From Salinirussus salinus (GTDB taxonomy: Archaea; Halobacteriota; Halobacteria; Halobacteriales; Haloarculaceae): a stretch of DNA of 64,000 bases. Of the stretch, positions 9,201-17,747 are shown piece by piece. Below the pieces are notes generated by a model. It did no database searches, had not been told where the DNA came from, and saw only the letters and a list, made by a program, of their open reading frames with translations. Position 1 is the stretch's first letter, and every line of letters starts with the position of its first letter. The DNA is taken from the NCBI RefSeq assembly GCF_009831455.1, contig NZ_WOWO01000003.1:62001-126000 (forward strand), given 5' to 3'. The position numbers were made by a program, and so were the translations under genes.

Positions 9201-9357
9201 GATTGTACCTCGATTCCATAACCGCTCCGGCGCTCGGCGGTCGGTCGACTCGCAGAGGGTCGTCGCCGAGAACAAGTGTTCCCTGTCATGCTGGTCTGAG
9301 CGCGGTGCGACCGGAACGCCGGAACGTTCTGGTACGTGGTCATACCGTAGTCCATCG

Positions 9358-9363
9358 CTTAAA
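9358..9363 (-). promoter_or_regulatory. TATA-like element for the coiled-coil gene
   Basis: On the minus strand this reads TTTAAG, a common haloarchaeal TATA form. A start site about 25 nt downstream (near 9335) would give a leader of about 135 nt before the ATG at 9200. Between them lie a tandem repeat of CCGGAACG (9311-9326) and the palindrome GAACGTTC (9322-9329). Confidence 0.45.
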
Positions 9364-9466
9364 CATTCCGGTCGGTACGGGCGGTGTGGCGGTCTCACAC
9401 GGGACATGCCCGGAGCGCGGTCCGGCGAACCGTGACCCGCCGGCCCGAGTCTCGCGCGCCCGCCGC

Positions 9467-11284
9467 CTACAGCTCCGAGCCGGTCGCGACGGTCCAGCCG
9501 TCGACCGCCAGTTCCAGCTCCACGTCCTCGGCGCCGGTGGGAACGGACAGGTCCCCGGCCCACCGGCCCATCGGGTCGGCCTCGAGCTCGCGTTCCCCCG
9601 TCTCGTCGCCGGCCGCCCAGGAGAGCGTCGCCGCGAGGGGTTCGGGCCGGTCGTTGACGACGACCGCCGCCCCGCTCGCGGGGTCGACGAAGGCCTGGAC
9701 CGGTTCGAAGGCCGTCGCGAGCGCGTCGCGGCCGGCCTTGGGCTCGCCGTCGGCGGCGTAGACGCCCATCCCCGCTTTCCGCTCTCCCCGGGCCCCGGAC
9801 CCGGCAGGGTCCCGGAGGGCGAAGGCGACCGCGCCCGCGCCGCGCCGGCGTGCCCGTCCCGCGACCGCCGCGAGCACGCCGGCCTGGTGGGCCTGCGAGG
9901 CCTCCGCGCCGCCGTCGACCCGGGCGTCGTGTTTCGGGCCCAGCGAGTCGCCCTCGTCGGCGAGCGCGCCCGCGCCGAACTCCGCGAGCAGGTCGGCGGG
10001 GTACCGCTCCAGCAGCCGGTCGAGGTCGGCGGCCTCGCCGTAGTCCCAGCCGGGGTAGTAGGCGGCGGCGTCGTGGTCGACACCGGGGCCGCCGACCACG
10101 GGGATGGACGCCAGCCCGTCGGGGACGGCGTCGGCGACGGCCTCGGCGGCCGTCCGGTCGTAGCTCGTCCGCCAGGCCCGCCAGCGCAGCCGCAGCCGGT
10201 CCAGCAGGCCGCTCCCGAGCCCGTCGGTGAAGGCGTCGACGGGGTCGTCGTGGACCCCGACGGCCGCCAGACTGGGGTAGGTGCCGTAGCGGGCGGCCAG
10301 CCGGGCAGCCAGCTCCTCGCCGCGGGCGACGTCGAACTCGCCGGGGCCGGTCAGCGGGAGGTCCTGCCAGACCAGCAGCCCGGCCTCGTCGCAGGCCTCG
10401 TAGACGGCGGGCGGGAGCGCCTGCGCGTGGCCGCGGACGAGCGTGGCGTTGACCTCGAGGGCGCGCTCGACATCGGCGGGGTCGTCGGTGAGAAGGTTCA
10501 CGCCCCGCACGGGCAGGGGCTCGCCGTTGACGAGCAGGCGGCCGTCCTCCCGGGCGACCTCACAGATGCCCGTGGTGACAGAGCGCTCGCTGTCGCCGAG
10601 CTTGGCGGCCAGGGTGTACCGGTGTTGCGCGCCGAGCGGGTGGGGCCACCACAGCGCCGGGTCCCGGACCTCGATGGTGTGCTCGACGGTCGTCAGCCCC
10701 GGACCGTCGACCTCGACGGCCCCGCGCTCCATCATCCCGCGGGTCGACAGCTCGCCCTCCGGGCGCAGCGAGTAGGTCACCCGCTCCTCCAGCGGCCCGC
10801 CGGTGACGACGGTCGTCCGGACGTGCAGGCGGGCGCCCGCCTCGGTGCGTTCGGGGCGGACCTGCAGGTCGGCGACCGCCGGGAGGGGGTGGGTCTCGAG
10901 GCGGGCGTCCCACCAGACCCCGGGGACCGCCTGCTCGTCGGGGACCAGGTCGGTGTCGTGGAGGCCGCCGAAGCGGTCCCGCGGGGCGTGGCAAGTGACC
11001 GCGGCCTCCAGGCTTCCCCCGGGTCGGACGGGGACGCGGACGGGCTCGAAGTAGGCGTCGTGCTCGACGGGCCCCTCGCCGCCGAGGCGGTCCCCGGTCA
11101 CTTCCACCTCGGCGCGGGCGTAGACGCCGTCGAGGACGAGCGTGGCGGCCTCGGCGTCGGCCGGGACGTCCGCGGCGGCGGTGTACCGGACTGCCTCCTC
11201 GCCGGCGAACGCGGCGGGCCGGCCGGGCACGTCCACCGGCTGCTCGGCGCCGCTGTCACCGACCGGGGCGGCGTGCCACTCCAT
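9467..11284 (-). CDS. Glycoside hydrolase family 2-like protein, degenerate active site
   Basis: This 605-residue protein has GH2 (beta-mannosidase/galactosidase) architecture: N-terminal sugar-binding beta domain (about 1-110), immunoglobulin-like domain (about 130-240, ending PALWWPHPLG), then a TIM barrel. The barrel shows NATLVRGHAQ and CDEAGLLVWQDLPL, both typical. The nucleophile region LLAEFGAG (Glu about 434) is kept. The Asn-Glu acid/base pair that follows the H-P-S strand is replaced by VGVHDDP (about 344). The barrel is also shorter than usual. It may act on an unusual substrate or only bind sugars. No signal peptide is seen. Confidence 0.78.
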   Translation of the reverse strand: MEWHAAPVGDSGAEQPVDVPGRPAAFAGEEAVRYTAAADVPADAEAATLVLDGVYARAEVEVTGDRLGGEGPVEHDAYFEPVRVPVRPGGSLEAAVTCHAPRDRFGGLHDTDLVPDEQAVPGVWWDARLETHPLPAVADLQVRPERTEAGARLHVRTTVVTGGPLEERVTYSLRPEGELSTRGMMERGAVEVDGPGLTTVEHTIEVRDPALWWPHPLGAQHRYTLAAKLGDSERSVTTGICEVAREDGRLLVNGEPLPVRGVNLLTDDPADVERALEVNATLVRGHAQALPPAVYEACDEAGLLVWQDLPLTGPGEFDVARGEELAARLAARYGTYPSLAAVGVHDDPVDAFTDGLGSGLLDRLRLRWRAWRTSYDRTAAEAVADAVPDGLASIPVVGGPGVDHDAAAYYPGWDYGEAADLDRLLERYPADLLAEFGAGALADEGDSLGPKHDARVDGGAEASQAHQAGVLAAVAGRARRRGAGAVAFALRDPAGSGARGERKAGMGVYAADGEPKAGRDALATAFEPVQAFVDPASGAAVVVNDRPEPLAATLSWAAGDETGERELEADPMGRWAGDLSVPTGAEDVELELAVDGWTVATGSEL

Positions 11285-11408
11285 GTTCCCCGGCGTGACC
11301 GCCGCGGGCAAAGCCTTTTCGCGTCCACCGCCCGCCGCCCCCGCGTCCACTTTCACTTCCGGTGCGGGGGTGGCGCGGGTTGATACGTGGCCGCGCCGAA
11401 GGGAGGGT

Positions 11409-11561
11409 ATGCTCGACGAACTCGCCTGCACCTGCGACGCCGAGGGCTGTGAGCGCCCGCTCACCGACGAGGAGTGCATGCTCGTCTACCGCACCGAGGC
11501 GGGCGAGCGCCGCGCCTACGAGTGTGCCTGCGGGGCCGTGACGGTCACCGTCCGGCGGTAG
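11409..11561 (+). CDS. Small Cys-rich protein, probable zinc ribbon
   Basis: This is a 50-residue protein starting at an ATG preceded by GAGGGT. Cysteines are arranged as CTCDAEGC near residue 8-14, a single Cys near 23 and CAC near 38-40. This suggests a small zinc-binding fold. It is transcribed ahead of the diphthamide ligase gene with a 62-bp gap and may share a transcript with it. I do not recognise a named family with certainty. Numerous haloarchaeal micro-proteins of this kind have no assigned function. Confidence 0.6.
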   Translation: MLDELACTCDAEGCERPLTDEECMLVYRTEAGERRAYECACGAVTVTVRR

Positions 11562-11623
11562 ACGGGACGTCCGACCGGCAGCGGAGGCGACAGGCGTTTG
11601 CACCGCCGCCTCCGAGGGCCGGT

Positions 11624-12382
11624 ATGACCGACGCGGGGAGCGCGACCGACGACGCCGGGACCGACGCGGGCGCCTGGGCGAGTCTCTTCTCGGGCGGCAA
11701 GGACTCCTCGTGGGCGCTGTACCGGGCGCTTGAGCGTGGCCTGCCAGTCGAGCGACTGGTCACCGTCCACCCCGACGGCGACTCCTACATGTACCACGTC
11801 CCGGAGACGCGGCTGGCCGGCCTGGCCGCCGAGAGCATCGGGATCCCGCTGCTGGAGGTCGAGCCCGGCGACCTCGGCGCGGAGACAGCCGCCGACAGCG
11901 GCCGACAGGGCGACGTCGAACTCGAACCGCTGGAGGCCGCGCTCCGGGAACTCGACGCCGAACTGCCGGGGGGGATCGCCGGGCTGACCGCCGGCGCCGT
12001 CGAGAGCGAGTACCAGACCTCCCGGGTCGAGGCGATGGCCGACCGGCTCGGCGCCGACGTGTTCGCGCCGCTGTGGCAGCGTGACCCCCGGGAACTCGCG
12101 GAGGCGATGCTCGACGCTGGCTTCGAGGTCACCATCATCCAGGTGGCTGCTGCGGGCCTCGACGAGTCCTGGCTGGGCCGGCGACTCGACGCCGGGGCGC
12201 TGGCGGAGCTGGAGGAGCTGAACGAGGACTACGGGGTGCACGTCCTCGGGGAGGGCGGGGAGTTCGAGACGCTCGTGACCGACGGCCCCCACATGGACCG
12301 ACCCCTCGAGCTCGAGTACACGACGGAGTGGGAGGGGACCCGCGGGCGGGTCCGGGTCGAGGACGCCTGGCTGGGGGAGTAG
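11624..12382 (+). CDS. dph6: Diphthine--ammonia ligase (Dph6-type ATP pyrophosphatase)
   Basis: This 252-residue cytosolic enzyme performs the last step of diphthamide formation on elongation factor aEF2, ATP-dependent amidation of diphthine. The PP-loop ATP motif SGGKDSSWALY starts near residue 24. The family signature GEGGEFETLV (about 207-216) and LTAGAVESEYQ are present, and the length is typical of archaeal members. The ATG at 11624 follows GGCCGGT. A Gly/Asp/Ala-rich N-terminal tail of about 18 residues precedes the domain, common in halophile proteins. Confidence 0.9.
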   Translation: MTDAGSATDDAGTDAGAWASLFSGGKDSSWALYRALERGLPVERLVTVHPDGDSYMYHVPETRLAGLAAESIGIPLLEVEPGDLGAETAADSGRQGDVELEPLEAALRELDAELPGGIAGLTAGAVESEYQTSRVEAMADRLGADVFAPLWQRDPRELAEAMLDAGFEVTIIQVAAAGLDESWLGRRLDAGALAELEELNEDYGVHVLGEGGEFETLVTDGPHMDRPLELEYTTEWEGTRGRVRVEDAWLGE

Positions 12383-12434
12383 AGCCGGGAGAGCGGCCCC
12401 GGAGAGCCGGGAGAGCGGCCCCGGAGAGCCGGGC
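12381..12434. repeat. Short tandem repeat, 22-bp unit, 2.4 copies
   Basis: A 22-bp GC-rich unit beginning AGAGCCGGGAGAGCGG is repeated at 12381-12402 and 12403-12424 with a partial third copy to 12434. It begins inside the dph6 stop codon and fills the spacer between the convergent dph6 and nikR genes. It is probably replication slippage. Confidence 0.85.
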
Positions 12435-12448
12435 CCACCCGCGACGGC

Positions 12449-12868
12449 TCAGACCAGCCGGCCGACCTGGTCGACGGGTGTGACGCTGTAGTCGACCGAG
12501 AGGATCTCCTGGGTGGCGCGGACCTGGCCGACGAACGCCGAGATGTCCTCCAGGTCACCCTCGAGGATGAACAGCTCCATGCAGTAGTGGTCGCCGACGT
12601 GGTTGTGGACGTGCGAGACCACGAGGTCGTCGTGGTCGTGACGGAGGTGCATCAGCCGCTGCTCGATGTCCGTGGCCTCGTAGTCGAAGATGACCGTCAC
12701 GAGCCCCATCAGGTCCCGGCCCTCGAGTCCCTCGTCGTCGAATTCCCCGAGCAGGTTGCGGGCGGCCTCCCGCACGACCTCGCTGCGGCCGGTGTAGCCG
12801 TGCTCCTCGGCGAAGGCGTCGATGCGCTCGAGCAACTCGTCCGGCATCGAGACGCTGACAACGGTCAT
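12449..12868 (-). CDS. nikR: NikR-type nickel-responsive transcriptional regulator
   Basis: This 139-residue DNA-binding regulator has an N-terminal ribbon-helix-helix (about 1-45; [17 protein letters not shown]) and a C-terminal ACT-like metal domain. The nickel ligands of NikR are recognisable: a His in LRHDHDD, the [11 protein letters not shown] stretch with two spaced His and the Cys. NikR normally represses nickel uptake genes when nickel is bound. No nickel transporter is adjacent, so the target is unclear. The TATA-like element at 12891-12897 is 23-29 nt before the ATG, fitting a leaderless mRNA. Confidence 0.9.
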   Translation of the reverse strand: MTVVSVSMPDELLERIDAFAEEHGYTGRSEVVREAARNLLGEFDDEGLEGRDLMGLVTVIFDYEATDIEQRLMHLRHDHDDLVVSHVHNHVGDHYCMELFILEGDLEDISAFVGQVRATQEILSVDYSVTPVDQVGRLV

Positions 12869-12890
12869 ACCCGATCCTGCGGCGGCCGGG

Positions 12891-12897
12891 TATAGAG
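12891..12897 (-). promoter_or_regulatory. TATA-like element for nikR
   Basis: The minus strand reads CTCTATAC, centred about 26 nt before the nikR ATG (12868). This places transcription start at or next to the start codon. Confidence 0.5.
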
Positions 12898-13030
12898 CCT
12901 TGTCATCGACCGCCCGGACGGCGCCCGCGGACCGCAGCCGTTCGCGAGTTGCGTCCCTCACGCCACCCCCGTCAACCTCCCTCGCGCTCGGCCGACGGCC
13001 GCGGCGCGCAATATCCGCAGCGACCGGTAG

Positions 13031-13066
13031 AGCTATATAGTGATGTGGTATATCATACCATGTATG
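13031..13066 (+). promoter_or_regulatory. TATA box and overlapping palindromes at HVO_0416-type gene start
   Basis: AGCTATATAG (13031-13040) is a good TATA box 24-33 nt before the ATG at 13064. Immediately downstream lies TGGTATATCATACCA (13046-13060), arms TGGTAT/ATACCA around ATC. A second, overlapping palindrome CATACCATGTATG (13054-13066) includes the start codon. A protein bound here would cover the transcription start. The GTATG/CATAC half-sites resemble the GTATGA/TCATAC half-sites known for bacterial NikR, and nikR is the divergent neighbour. That link is inference. Confidence 0.6.
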
Positions 13067-13240
13067 GCGTCCGCACCGAGCAGCGACGACATGTTCGACG
13101 AGTTCCTCTCGCGGCGCGGTCACGAGACCGAGCCTGCCGGCTGGGAGGAGAGTTACAACAAAAAGCAGTGTCCGGACTGTGGCGGTCTCCACGGAAGCGA
13201 CGCGACACGATGCTCGGTCTGCGGCTGGTCCCCGGTATAG
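13064..13240 (+). CDS. HVO_0416-type zinc finger protein
   Basis: This 58-residue protein has a C-terminal zinc ribbon with two pairs: CPDCGG and CSVCGW, separated by 13 residues. The N-terminal half ([21 protein letters not shown]) matches the haloarchaeal small zinc finger group named after HVO_0416. Such proteins may bind nucleic acid or protein partners, but no function is assigned. I start at the ATG at 13064 rather than one eight codons upstream, because the TATA box at 13031-13040 overlaps the longer version. It is divergent from nikR with overlapping palindromes at its start. Confidence 0.85.
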   Translation: MASAPSSDDMFDEFLSRRGHETEPAGWEESYNKKQCPDCGGLHGSDATRCSVCGWSPV

Positions 13241-13421
13241 CTCACGGCGACCCCGTTACTGACGCCTGAACGGTCGCCGGTGAGCCCACGGCACAGCGCC
13301 CAGTACGGAAGATTGCAGGCCAGTCCGACCCTGTCCGGGGCGCAGGCTCCGCGCTCCGGGAGACAGTTCGAAGGGGGAATGGAAGGGGGGAACCGCAACG
13401 GTCCCGTCCCGTACCGTGCCG

Positions 13422-13895
13422 TTACACCGTTTCGAGTGCGGCCGCGAGGAACAGTCCGACGGCCAGATGCTGGTGCATCGCGGACTCGAGCCGCTCCCGG
13501 GCCGCCCCCGCGTCGTCGACAGCGTACTGCTTCGTCCGGACGAGGTCGTGTCGCGAGAGCGTACCGCCGGCGTCGAGGTCGTGGAGCCGGGGGTAGACCG
13601 TCCCCGGGCTCGGTTCGACGTCGAACAGGTCTCCCAGGTCGTCGATCAGACCGGTCCCGTGCGTGCCGTCGTCGCGGAGCGCGACGAGCGCGAGCAGGAG
13701 TTCGTCGAGACTGCACGTGACGAGTTCCTCGTCGAACGCGACGTCCGCGTCGACGGCGTCGTCGGTGACTGCCGCCAGGACCTCTTCCGGCGTGTCGTCG
13801 CGTCCGGTCTCCCGGACGCGCCGCAGGAGGCGGGGCGTCGCTGCCGGGATCCCGTCGTCGTACACCGCCGCCGTGTGACTGTCCTCGCCCGACAT
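13422..13895 (-). CDS. PadR-like winged-helix transcriptional regulator
   Basis: This 157-residue DNA-binding protein has a winged-helix domain at about 62-135. LDELLLALVALRDDGTHG starts the first helix, and PSPGTVYPRLHDLDAGG is the recognition helix pattern typical of PadR proteins. A ligand or target cannot be inferred. The N-terminal 60 residues are acidic and unassigned. It is divergent from the winged-helix gene at 14028, with 132 bp between the starts. Confidence 0.82.
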   Translation of the reverse strand: MSGEDSHTAAVYDDGIPAATPRLLRRVRETGRDDTPEEVLAAVTDDAVDADVAFDEELVTCSLDELLLALVALRDDGTHGTGLIDDLGDLFDVEPSPGTVYPRLHDLDAGGTLSRHDLVRTKQYAVDDAGAARERLESAMHQHLAVGLFLAAALETV

Positions 13896-14027
13896 GGTAG
13901 GTGGACCGCATCCGGGAGTTGTTCCCCCAGTCACATAACTCACCGAGCGCGTTTTCTGGCCGTGAAAGAACCCGGCCGGTTGACGCGGCCATAAACGCTT
14001 ATGCTCCCGGCTCGTGACCGTCCGGTA

Positions 14028-14378
14028 GTGGACGACGACAGACCCATCGAGGACATTCTGGACACCATCGGCGACGAGCACGCGCGGCGGGTGCTGGCTG
14101 CCATCAGCCGGGAGCCCAAGCCGGCGAAGGAGCTCGCCGAGGAGTGTGACCTGTCGCTGCCGACCATCTACCGCCGCGTCGAGATGCTCGAGGAGCACGA
14201 CCTCGTGAAAGACCGGACGCTGGTCGCCGACGACGGCAACCACTACAAGGTCTACGAGTGTAACTTCGAGAGCACCGTCATCTCCCTGGACGACGACGAG
14301 TACCGGGTCCGGATCTACCGGGAGGAGAACCTCCCCGACCGGTTCAGCCAGCTCTGGGACGACCTCAGCCCCGACTGA
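14028..14378 (+). CDS. ArsR-like winged-helix regulator
   Basis: This is a small HTH protein of 116 residues. DILDTIGDEHARRVLAAISR opens an ArsR-like winged helix, and LSLPTIYRRVEMLEEHDLV is the recognition helix. I prefer the GTG at 14028 to the in-frame ATG at 14001: the TATA-like CATAAACGCTTA (13990-14001) overlaps the longer form and lies 27-38 nt before the GTG. The predicted C-terminal half has strands rather than a metal site. It precedes a small membrane protein gene in the same direction, a pairing often seen in haloarchaea. Confidence 0.83.
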   Translation: MDDDRPIEDILDTIGDEHARRVLAAISREPKPAKELAEECDLSLPTIYRRVEMLEEHDLVKDRTLVADDGNHYKVYECNFESTVISLDDDEYRVRIYREENLPDRFSQLWDDLSPD

Positions 14379-14528
14379 CGGGCCAGGACGGGCCGGTGGC
14401 GAGCCAGAACGGGCCGGAACACCGGTCAGCGGGAGCGACAGGGTCGGCAGCCGACGGCCGGCAGGCGCGTCGCGGACGAGGGATGTGAGTAGTGGCGTTT
14501 ATTACTGTTCGTGTGACACCTGAAGACG

Positions 14529-14825
14529 ATGGTCGACGCCGCCACGGTCGCGAGGGGGGTCCTGCTGCTCATGCGCTTTGTCGTGTTCGGGCTCTCGCTG
14601 GGCCTCACGGTCATCAGCTTCCAGGCCTACCGCAAGCGCCCCTCACAGCGCCTGCAGTACGCCTTTCTCGGGTTCGCCTTCCTCAGCATGGGCGTGGCGA
14701 TGAGCAGCGTCATCACCCAGCTCGGCGCCGGGGCTGACGAGCTCGTCCGCGTCTTCTTCCAGATGGCCGGGGCGCTCCCCCTCATCATCGGGTTCAGCAT
14801 GCTGTATCTCTCCCTGTACCGGTGA
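14529..14825 (+). CDS. Small three-helix membrane protein, DUF7521-like
   Basis: This 98-residue protein has three hydrophobic helices (about 9-32, 42-66, 74-96) separated by short loops, the first loop basic (YRKRPSQR). There are no catalytic motifs. It resembles the haloarchaeal DUF7521 group, frequently found beside an ArsR-like regulator as here (gene at 14028). The TATA-like element GTTTATTAC at 14498-14506 lies about 27 nt before the ATG, so it has its own promoter. Function unknown. Confidence 0.78.
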   Translation: MVDAATVARGVLLLMRFVVFGLSLGLTVISFQAYRKRPSQRLQYAFLGFAFLSMGVAMSSVITQLGAGADELVRVFFQMAGALPLIIGFSMLYLSLYR

Positions 14826-14910
14826 GTGGTGGGCGGTCCGGCCGAAGAGCCAAACCGGGCCGGACCCGGAGCCGGGTCGTTTATACGTCCCGGTGGTCAC
14901 TAGGTGTGCA

Positions 14911-16752
14911 ATGACCGAGCCCAGTCCAGAGGTCATCCGCCTGTTCGGCGGTCCCGGCAGCGGGAAGACGACCGCGTTGCTGGACCGCGTCGAACAGTTA
15001 CTCGAGGACAACGACGACGTCGAGGTGCGGGACGTCCTCGTCGTCTCGTACACGCGTGCGGCGGCTGCCGAGATCCGCGAGCGCCTGGCCGAGCGCCTCG
15101 ACACCTCCCCCCGGTCGCTCCGGGGCAACGTCTCGACGATGCACGCCAAGGCCTACGACCTGCTGAATCTCTCGCGGGGGGACGTCGTCGGCGAGTCCGA
15201 CAAGGAGGAGTTCTGTGACGAGTTCGGCATCGACTACGAGGACGAGTACGAGGGGTCCCGGCGCCGGTCGGCCCGGTCGACGACACTCGGCAACAAGGTG
15301 ATCGCCACCAGCCAGTGGCTCCAGCGCACCTCCCGGGACGTCGCCGACTGGTACGACGTCCCCTTCCAGTGGGACGACAAGGAGGTCCGCCTCCCCCCCG
15401 AGATCGACGACAACGCCCAGACCGGCAACAAGTACACCCCGACCTGGCCCTCCGACGACGACCGGCTGGACATCCCCGAGGCGATCCGCGCCTGGCGCAC
15501 CTACAAGGGCGAGCACGACCTCGTGGGCTTTGCGGACATGCTCGAGCGGGTCAAGCAGCGCTCGCTCCTCCCGAGTGTCGACTACCTCGTGATCGACGAG
15601 TTCCAGGACATCACCACCCTCCAGTACGAGGTCTACGAGGAGTGGCGCCCGCACATGAAGCGGGTGCTGATCGCCGGCGACGACGACCAGGTGGTGTACG
15701 CCTGGCAGGGCGCGGACCCGGACCTCTTGCTCGACGAGACGGTCACCGACGACGTCATCCTCCCCAACTCCTACCGCCTGCCCTCCCGCATCCTCGACGT
15801 CGTGAACCAGGAGGTCAGCCACATCGAGAAACGCCAGGAGAAGGACCTGGAGCCCCGCAAGGAGGGCGGGACCGTCGAGGCGGTCTCGCGGCCGTCGATG
15901 CTCGACCTGGTCCGGAACGTCCGCGCGACCGTCGAGGACGACGACGGCACGCTGATGATCCTCTTCCGGGCGCGCTACCAGATGTTCCAGTTCATCGACG
16001 AGTTCATCGACGAGGGGATCCCCTTCGCCTGCCTGACCGACCAGCGGATGTGGACCGACCGCCTGTGCCAGTACGTCGACGCCATCGAGGCGCTGGCCGA
16101 CGAGGAACCGGTGACGGGGCTGCAGGCCCGCCGGCTGGCGGACATGCTCGCCGACTCCGCGTTCGGGACGGGCGACCGCGACGAACTGTTCGACGAACTG
16201 GACCAGCTAGAGGAGGAAAGCGGCGTCGAGGACATCACGGACCTGCGGGTCGACCCCGAGACGATCCGGGAACACGCCCCCTTCACCCCCGAGCCGCCCG
16301 CCGCGGCCGACATGCTCCGGAAGGTCACGAACTTCCAGGAGCGCTCCGTGGACGCCTACTTCAACGGTACCTACGAGGGGATGGACCGGGACCGCGTGCG
16401 CCTGGGAACGATCCACTCGGCGAAGGGCCGGGAGGCCGACCACGTCTTCGTCGCCACCGACCTCACCGAGAAGGTCGTCGAGCAGATGGCCGCCACCGTC
16501 GAGCAGGAGGGTCGGGACGTTCCCGGCGACGGGGAGTTCACCAAGCACACCGACCCCGTCCCGACGCTGACCGACAACGAACGTCGCGTGTTCTACGTCG
16601 GGATGTCCCGGGCCCGCGAGCGGCTGGTCCTGCTCGAGAACCTGGTCGACGGCGCCCCCACCCTTCCCGTCGACGTCCTGCTGTACAACGAGCCCAGCGA
16701 GCGCGGCATCGAGGAGGTCCTCGACGCCGACGCCCCGGTCGCCGGGCGGTAA
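14911..16752 (+). CDS. UvrD/PcrA-type ATP-dependent DNA helicase
   Basis: This is a superfamily 1A helicase of 613 residues. Walker A GGPGSGKT is at residues 13-20. Motif Ia is SYTRAAAAEI, motif II VIDEFQD is near 228, and motif III GDDDQVVYAWQGADP is near 252. Motif V (GTIHSAKGREADHVFVATD) and motif VI (VGMSRARERLVL) lie near the C-terminus. No nuclease domain is attached. Such helicases act in DNA repair or replication restart. The start at 14911 was chosen because TTTATACG (14879-14886) is about 27 nt upstream. It is compact for the family. Confidence 0.92.
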   Translation: MTEPSPEVIRLFGGPGSGKTTALLDRVEQLLEDNDDVEVRDVLVVSYTRAAAAEIRERLAERLDTSPRSLRGNVSTMHAKAYDLLNLSRGDVVGESDKEEFCDEFGIDYEDEYEGSRRRSARSTTLGNKVIATSQWLQRTSRDVADWYDVPFQWDDKEVRLPPEIDDNAQTGNKYTPTWPSDDDRLDIPEAIRAWRTYKGEHDLVGFADMLERVKQRSLLPSVDYLVIDEFQDITTLQYEVYEEWRPHMKRVLIAGDDDQVVYAWQGADPDLLLDETVTDDVILPNSYRLPSRILDVVNQEVSHIEKRQEKDLEPRKEGGTVEAVSRPSMLDLVRNVRATVEDDDGTLMILFRARYQMFQFIDEFIDEGIPFACLTDQRMWTDRLCQYVDAIEALADEEPVTGLQARRLADMLADSAFGTGDRDELFDELDQLEEESGVEDITDLRVDPETIREHAPFTPEPPAAADMLRKVTNFQERSVDAYFNGTYEGMDRDRVRLGTIHSAKGREADHVFVATDLTEKVVEQMAATVEQEGRDVPGDGEFTKHTDPVPTLTDNERRVFYVGMSRARERLVLLENLVDGAPTLPVDVLLYNEPSERGIEEVLDADAPVAGR

Positions 16753-16753
16753 C

Positions 16754-17005
16754 TCACGTCTCGCGGTCCGATTCCTCGGGCCGCTTCGCGACCCGGCCGA
16801 CGACCCGCTCGGCCACCATCCCCGGCACGTCCCGTGGCGTGACGAGATACTCCTCGACCAGCACCATCCCGGCGGCGATGGCGAGGAAGGCAGCGCCGGC
16901 CAGAAGCTCCCCACGGGTCAGGAACTGGAGCCCCAGCAGCGCCACCGGAATCGCGAGGACGAGCGTGGCGGCGAGCTGGACCAGCCCGATGATACCCCGG
17001 CTCAC
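16754..17005 (-). CDS. Small membrane protein, DUF7533-like
   Basis: This 83-residue protein starts at GTG (17005). Two hydrophobic helices (about 5-30 and 33-50) are followed by a soluble tail, VTPRDVPGMVAERVVGRVAK. It resembles the haloarchaeal group I recall as DUF7533, which has no function assigned. Its stop lies one base after the stop of the convergent helicase gene. Confidence 0.68.
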   Translation of the reverse strand: MSRGIIGLVQLAATLVLAIPVALLGLQFLTRGELLAGAAFLAIAAGMVLVEEYLVTPRDVPGMVAERVVGRVAKRPEESDRET

Positions 17006-17119
17006 TGTCGGGTGAAGGCGGCCGCCGTCAAAAAGGTCGCCGGTCGCGGGCGGCCGCCACGGGCACGCGGCGGAGCCGGGAAGGGAAAGCGACTTTCGCG
17101 TTCCGGCCCGAGTGTGGGT

Positions 17120-17737
17120 ATGTTCACGGGGATCGTCGAGGAGACCGGGGAGGTGCTCGCCGTGGTGGACGAGCCCGAGGGGCGACGGCTCCGGCTCGGC
17201 ACCAGCTTTGAGGGGCTCACCCGGGGCCAGAGTATCAGCGTCAGCGGCGCCTGCCTGACCGCCGAGGACCACGGCGAAGGGTGGTTCGAGGTCTTCCTTG
17301 CCAGCGAGACCGTCGACCGGACCTACCTCGGCACAGTCGGCGAGGGCGACCGCGTCAACCTCGAGCGCGCGCTCCCGGCAGAGGGCCGGCTGGACGGCCA
17401 CTTCGTGCAGGGCCACGTCGACGGGACCGGCGAGGTGCTGGGGGTCGAGCGCGTCGGCGACGACTGGTACTTCGAGTTCTCCCTGCCCGGCGACCAGGCC
17501 AGATACGTCGTCGAGAAGGGCTCCATCGCGGTCGACGGGGTCAGCCTCACCGTCGCCGACCGCCGGGAGGACGCGTTCACGGTCGCCATCATCCCCGAGA
17601 CCTACGAGGTGACGACCCTCTCGGAGAAGTCGGTCGGCGACCCGGTCCACCTGGAGGTCGACGTGGTCGCGAAGTACGTCGAGAGCCTCCTCGACGCGGG
17701 GATGGTCGAGCGCCTGGCCGAGAGTGTCGAGCGATAA
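17120..17737 (+). CDS. ribE: Riboflavin synthase, alpha-subunit type
   Basis: This 205-residue enzyme makes riboflavin and a pyrimidinedione from two 6,7-dimethyl-8-ribityllumazine molecules. It has the two-fold internal repeat of the family: MFTGIVEETGEV with SGACLT in the first barrel, HFVQGHVDGTGEV with DGVSLTV in the second. A short C-terminal helix follows for trimer contact. Riboflavin also feeds F420/FO synthesis, so the gene relates to GTP cyclohydrolase III at 58.5 kb. A small inverted repeat GAAAG-CGA-CTTTC (17085-17097) precedes the ATG by about 23 nt and may overlap the promoter. Confidence 0.93.
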   Translation: MFTGIVEETGEVLAVVDEPEGRRLRLGTSFEGLTRGQSISVSGACLTAEDHGEGWFEVFLASETVDRTYLGTVGEGDRVNLERALPAEGRLDGHFVQGHVDGTGEVLGVERVGDDWYFEFSLPGDQARYVVEKGSIAVDGVSLTVADRREDAFTVAIIPETYEVTTLSEKSVGDPVHLEVDVVAKYVESLLDAGMVERLAESVER

Positions 17738-17747
17738 CCGGGAGCGG

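Noticed and set aside
9201-9343. Minus-strand upstream frame starting at 9343 before the coiled-coil gene
   Set aside because: The ATG lies upstream of the transcription start predicted from the TATA-like element at 9358-9363, and the frame has no conserved character.
12381-12434. Tandem 22-bp units considered as a CRISPR or origin iteron
   Set aside because: There are only 2.4 contiguous units with no spacers and no associated genes; it is best explained as slippage.
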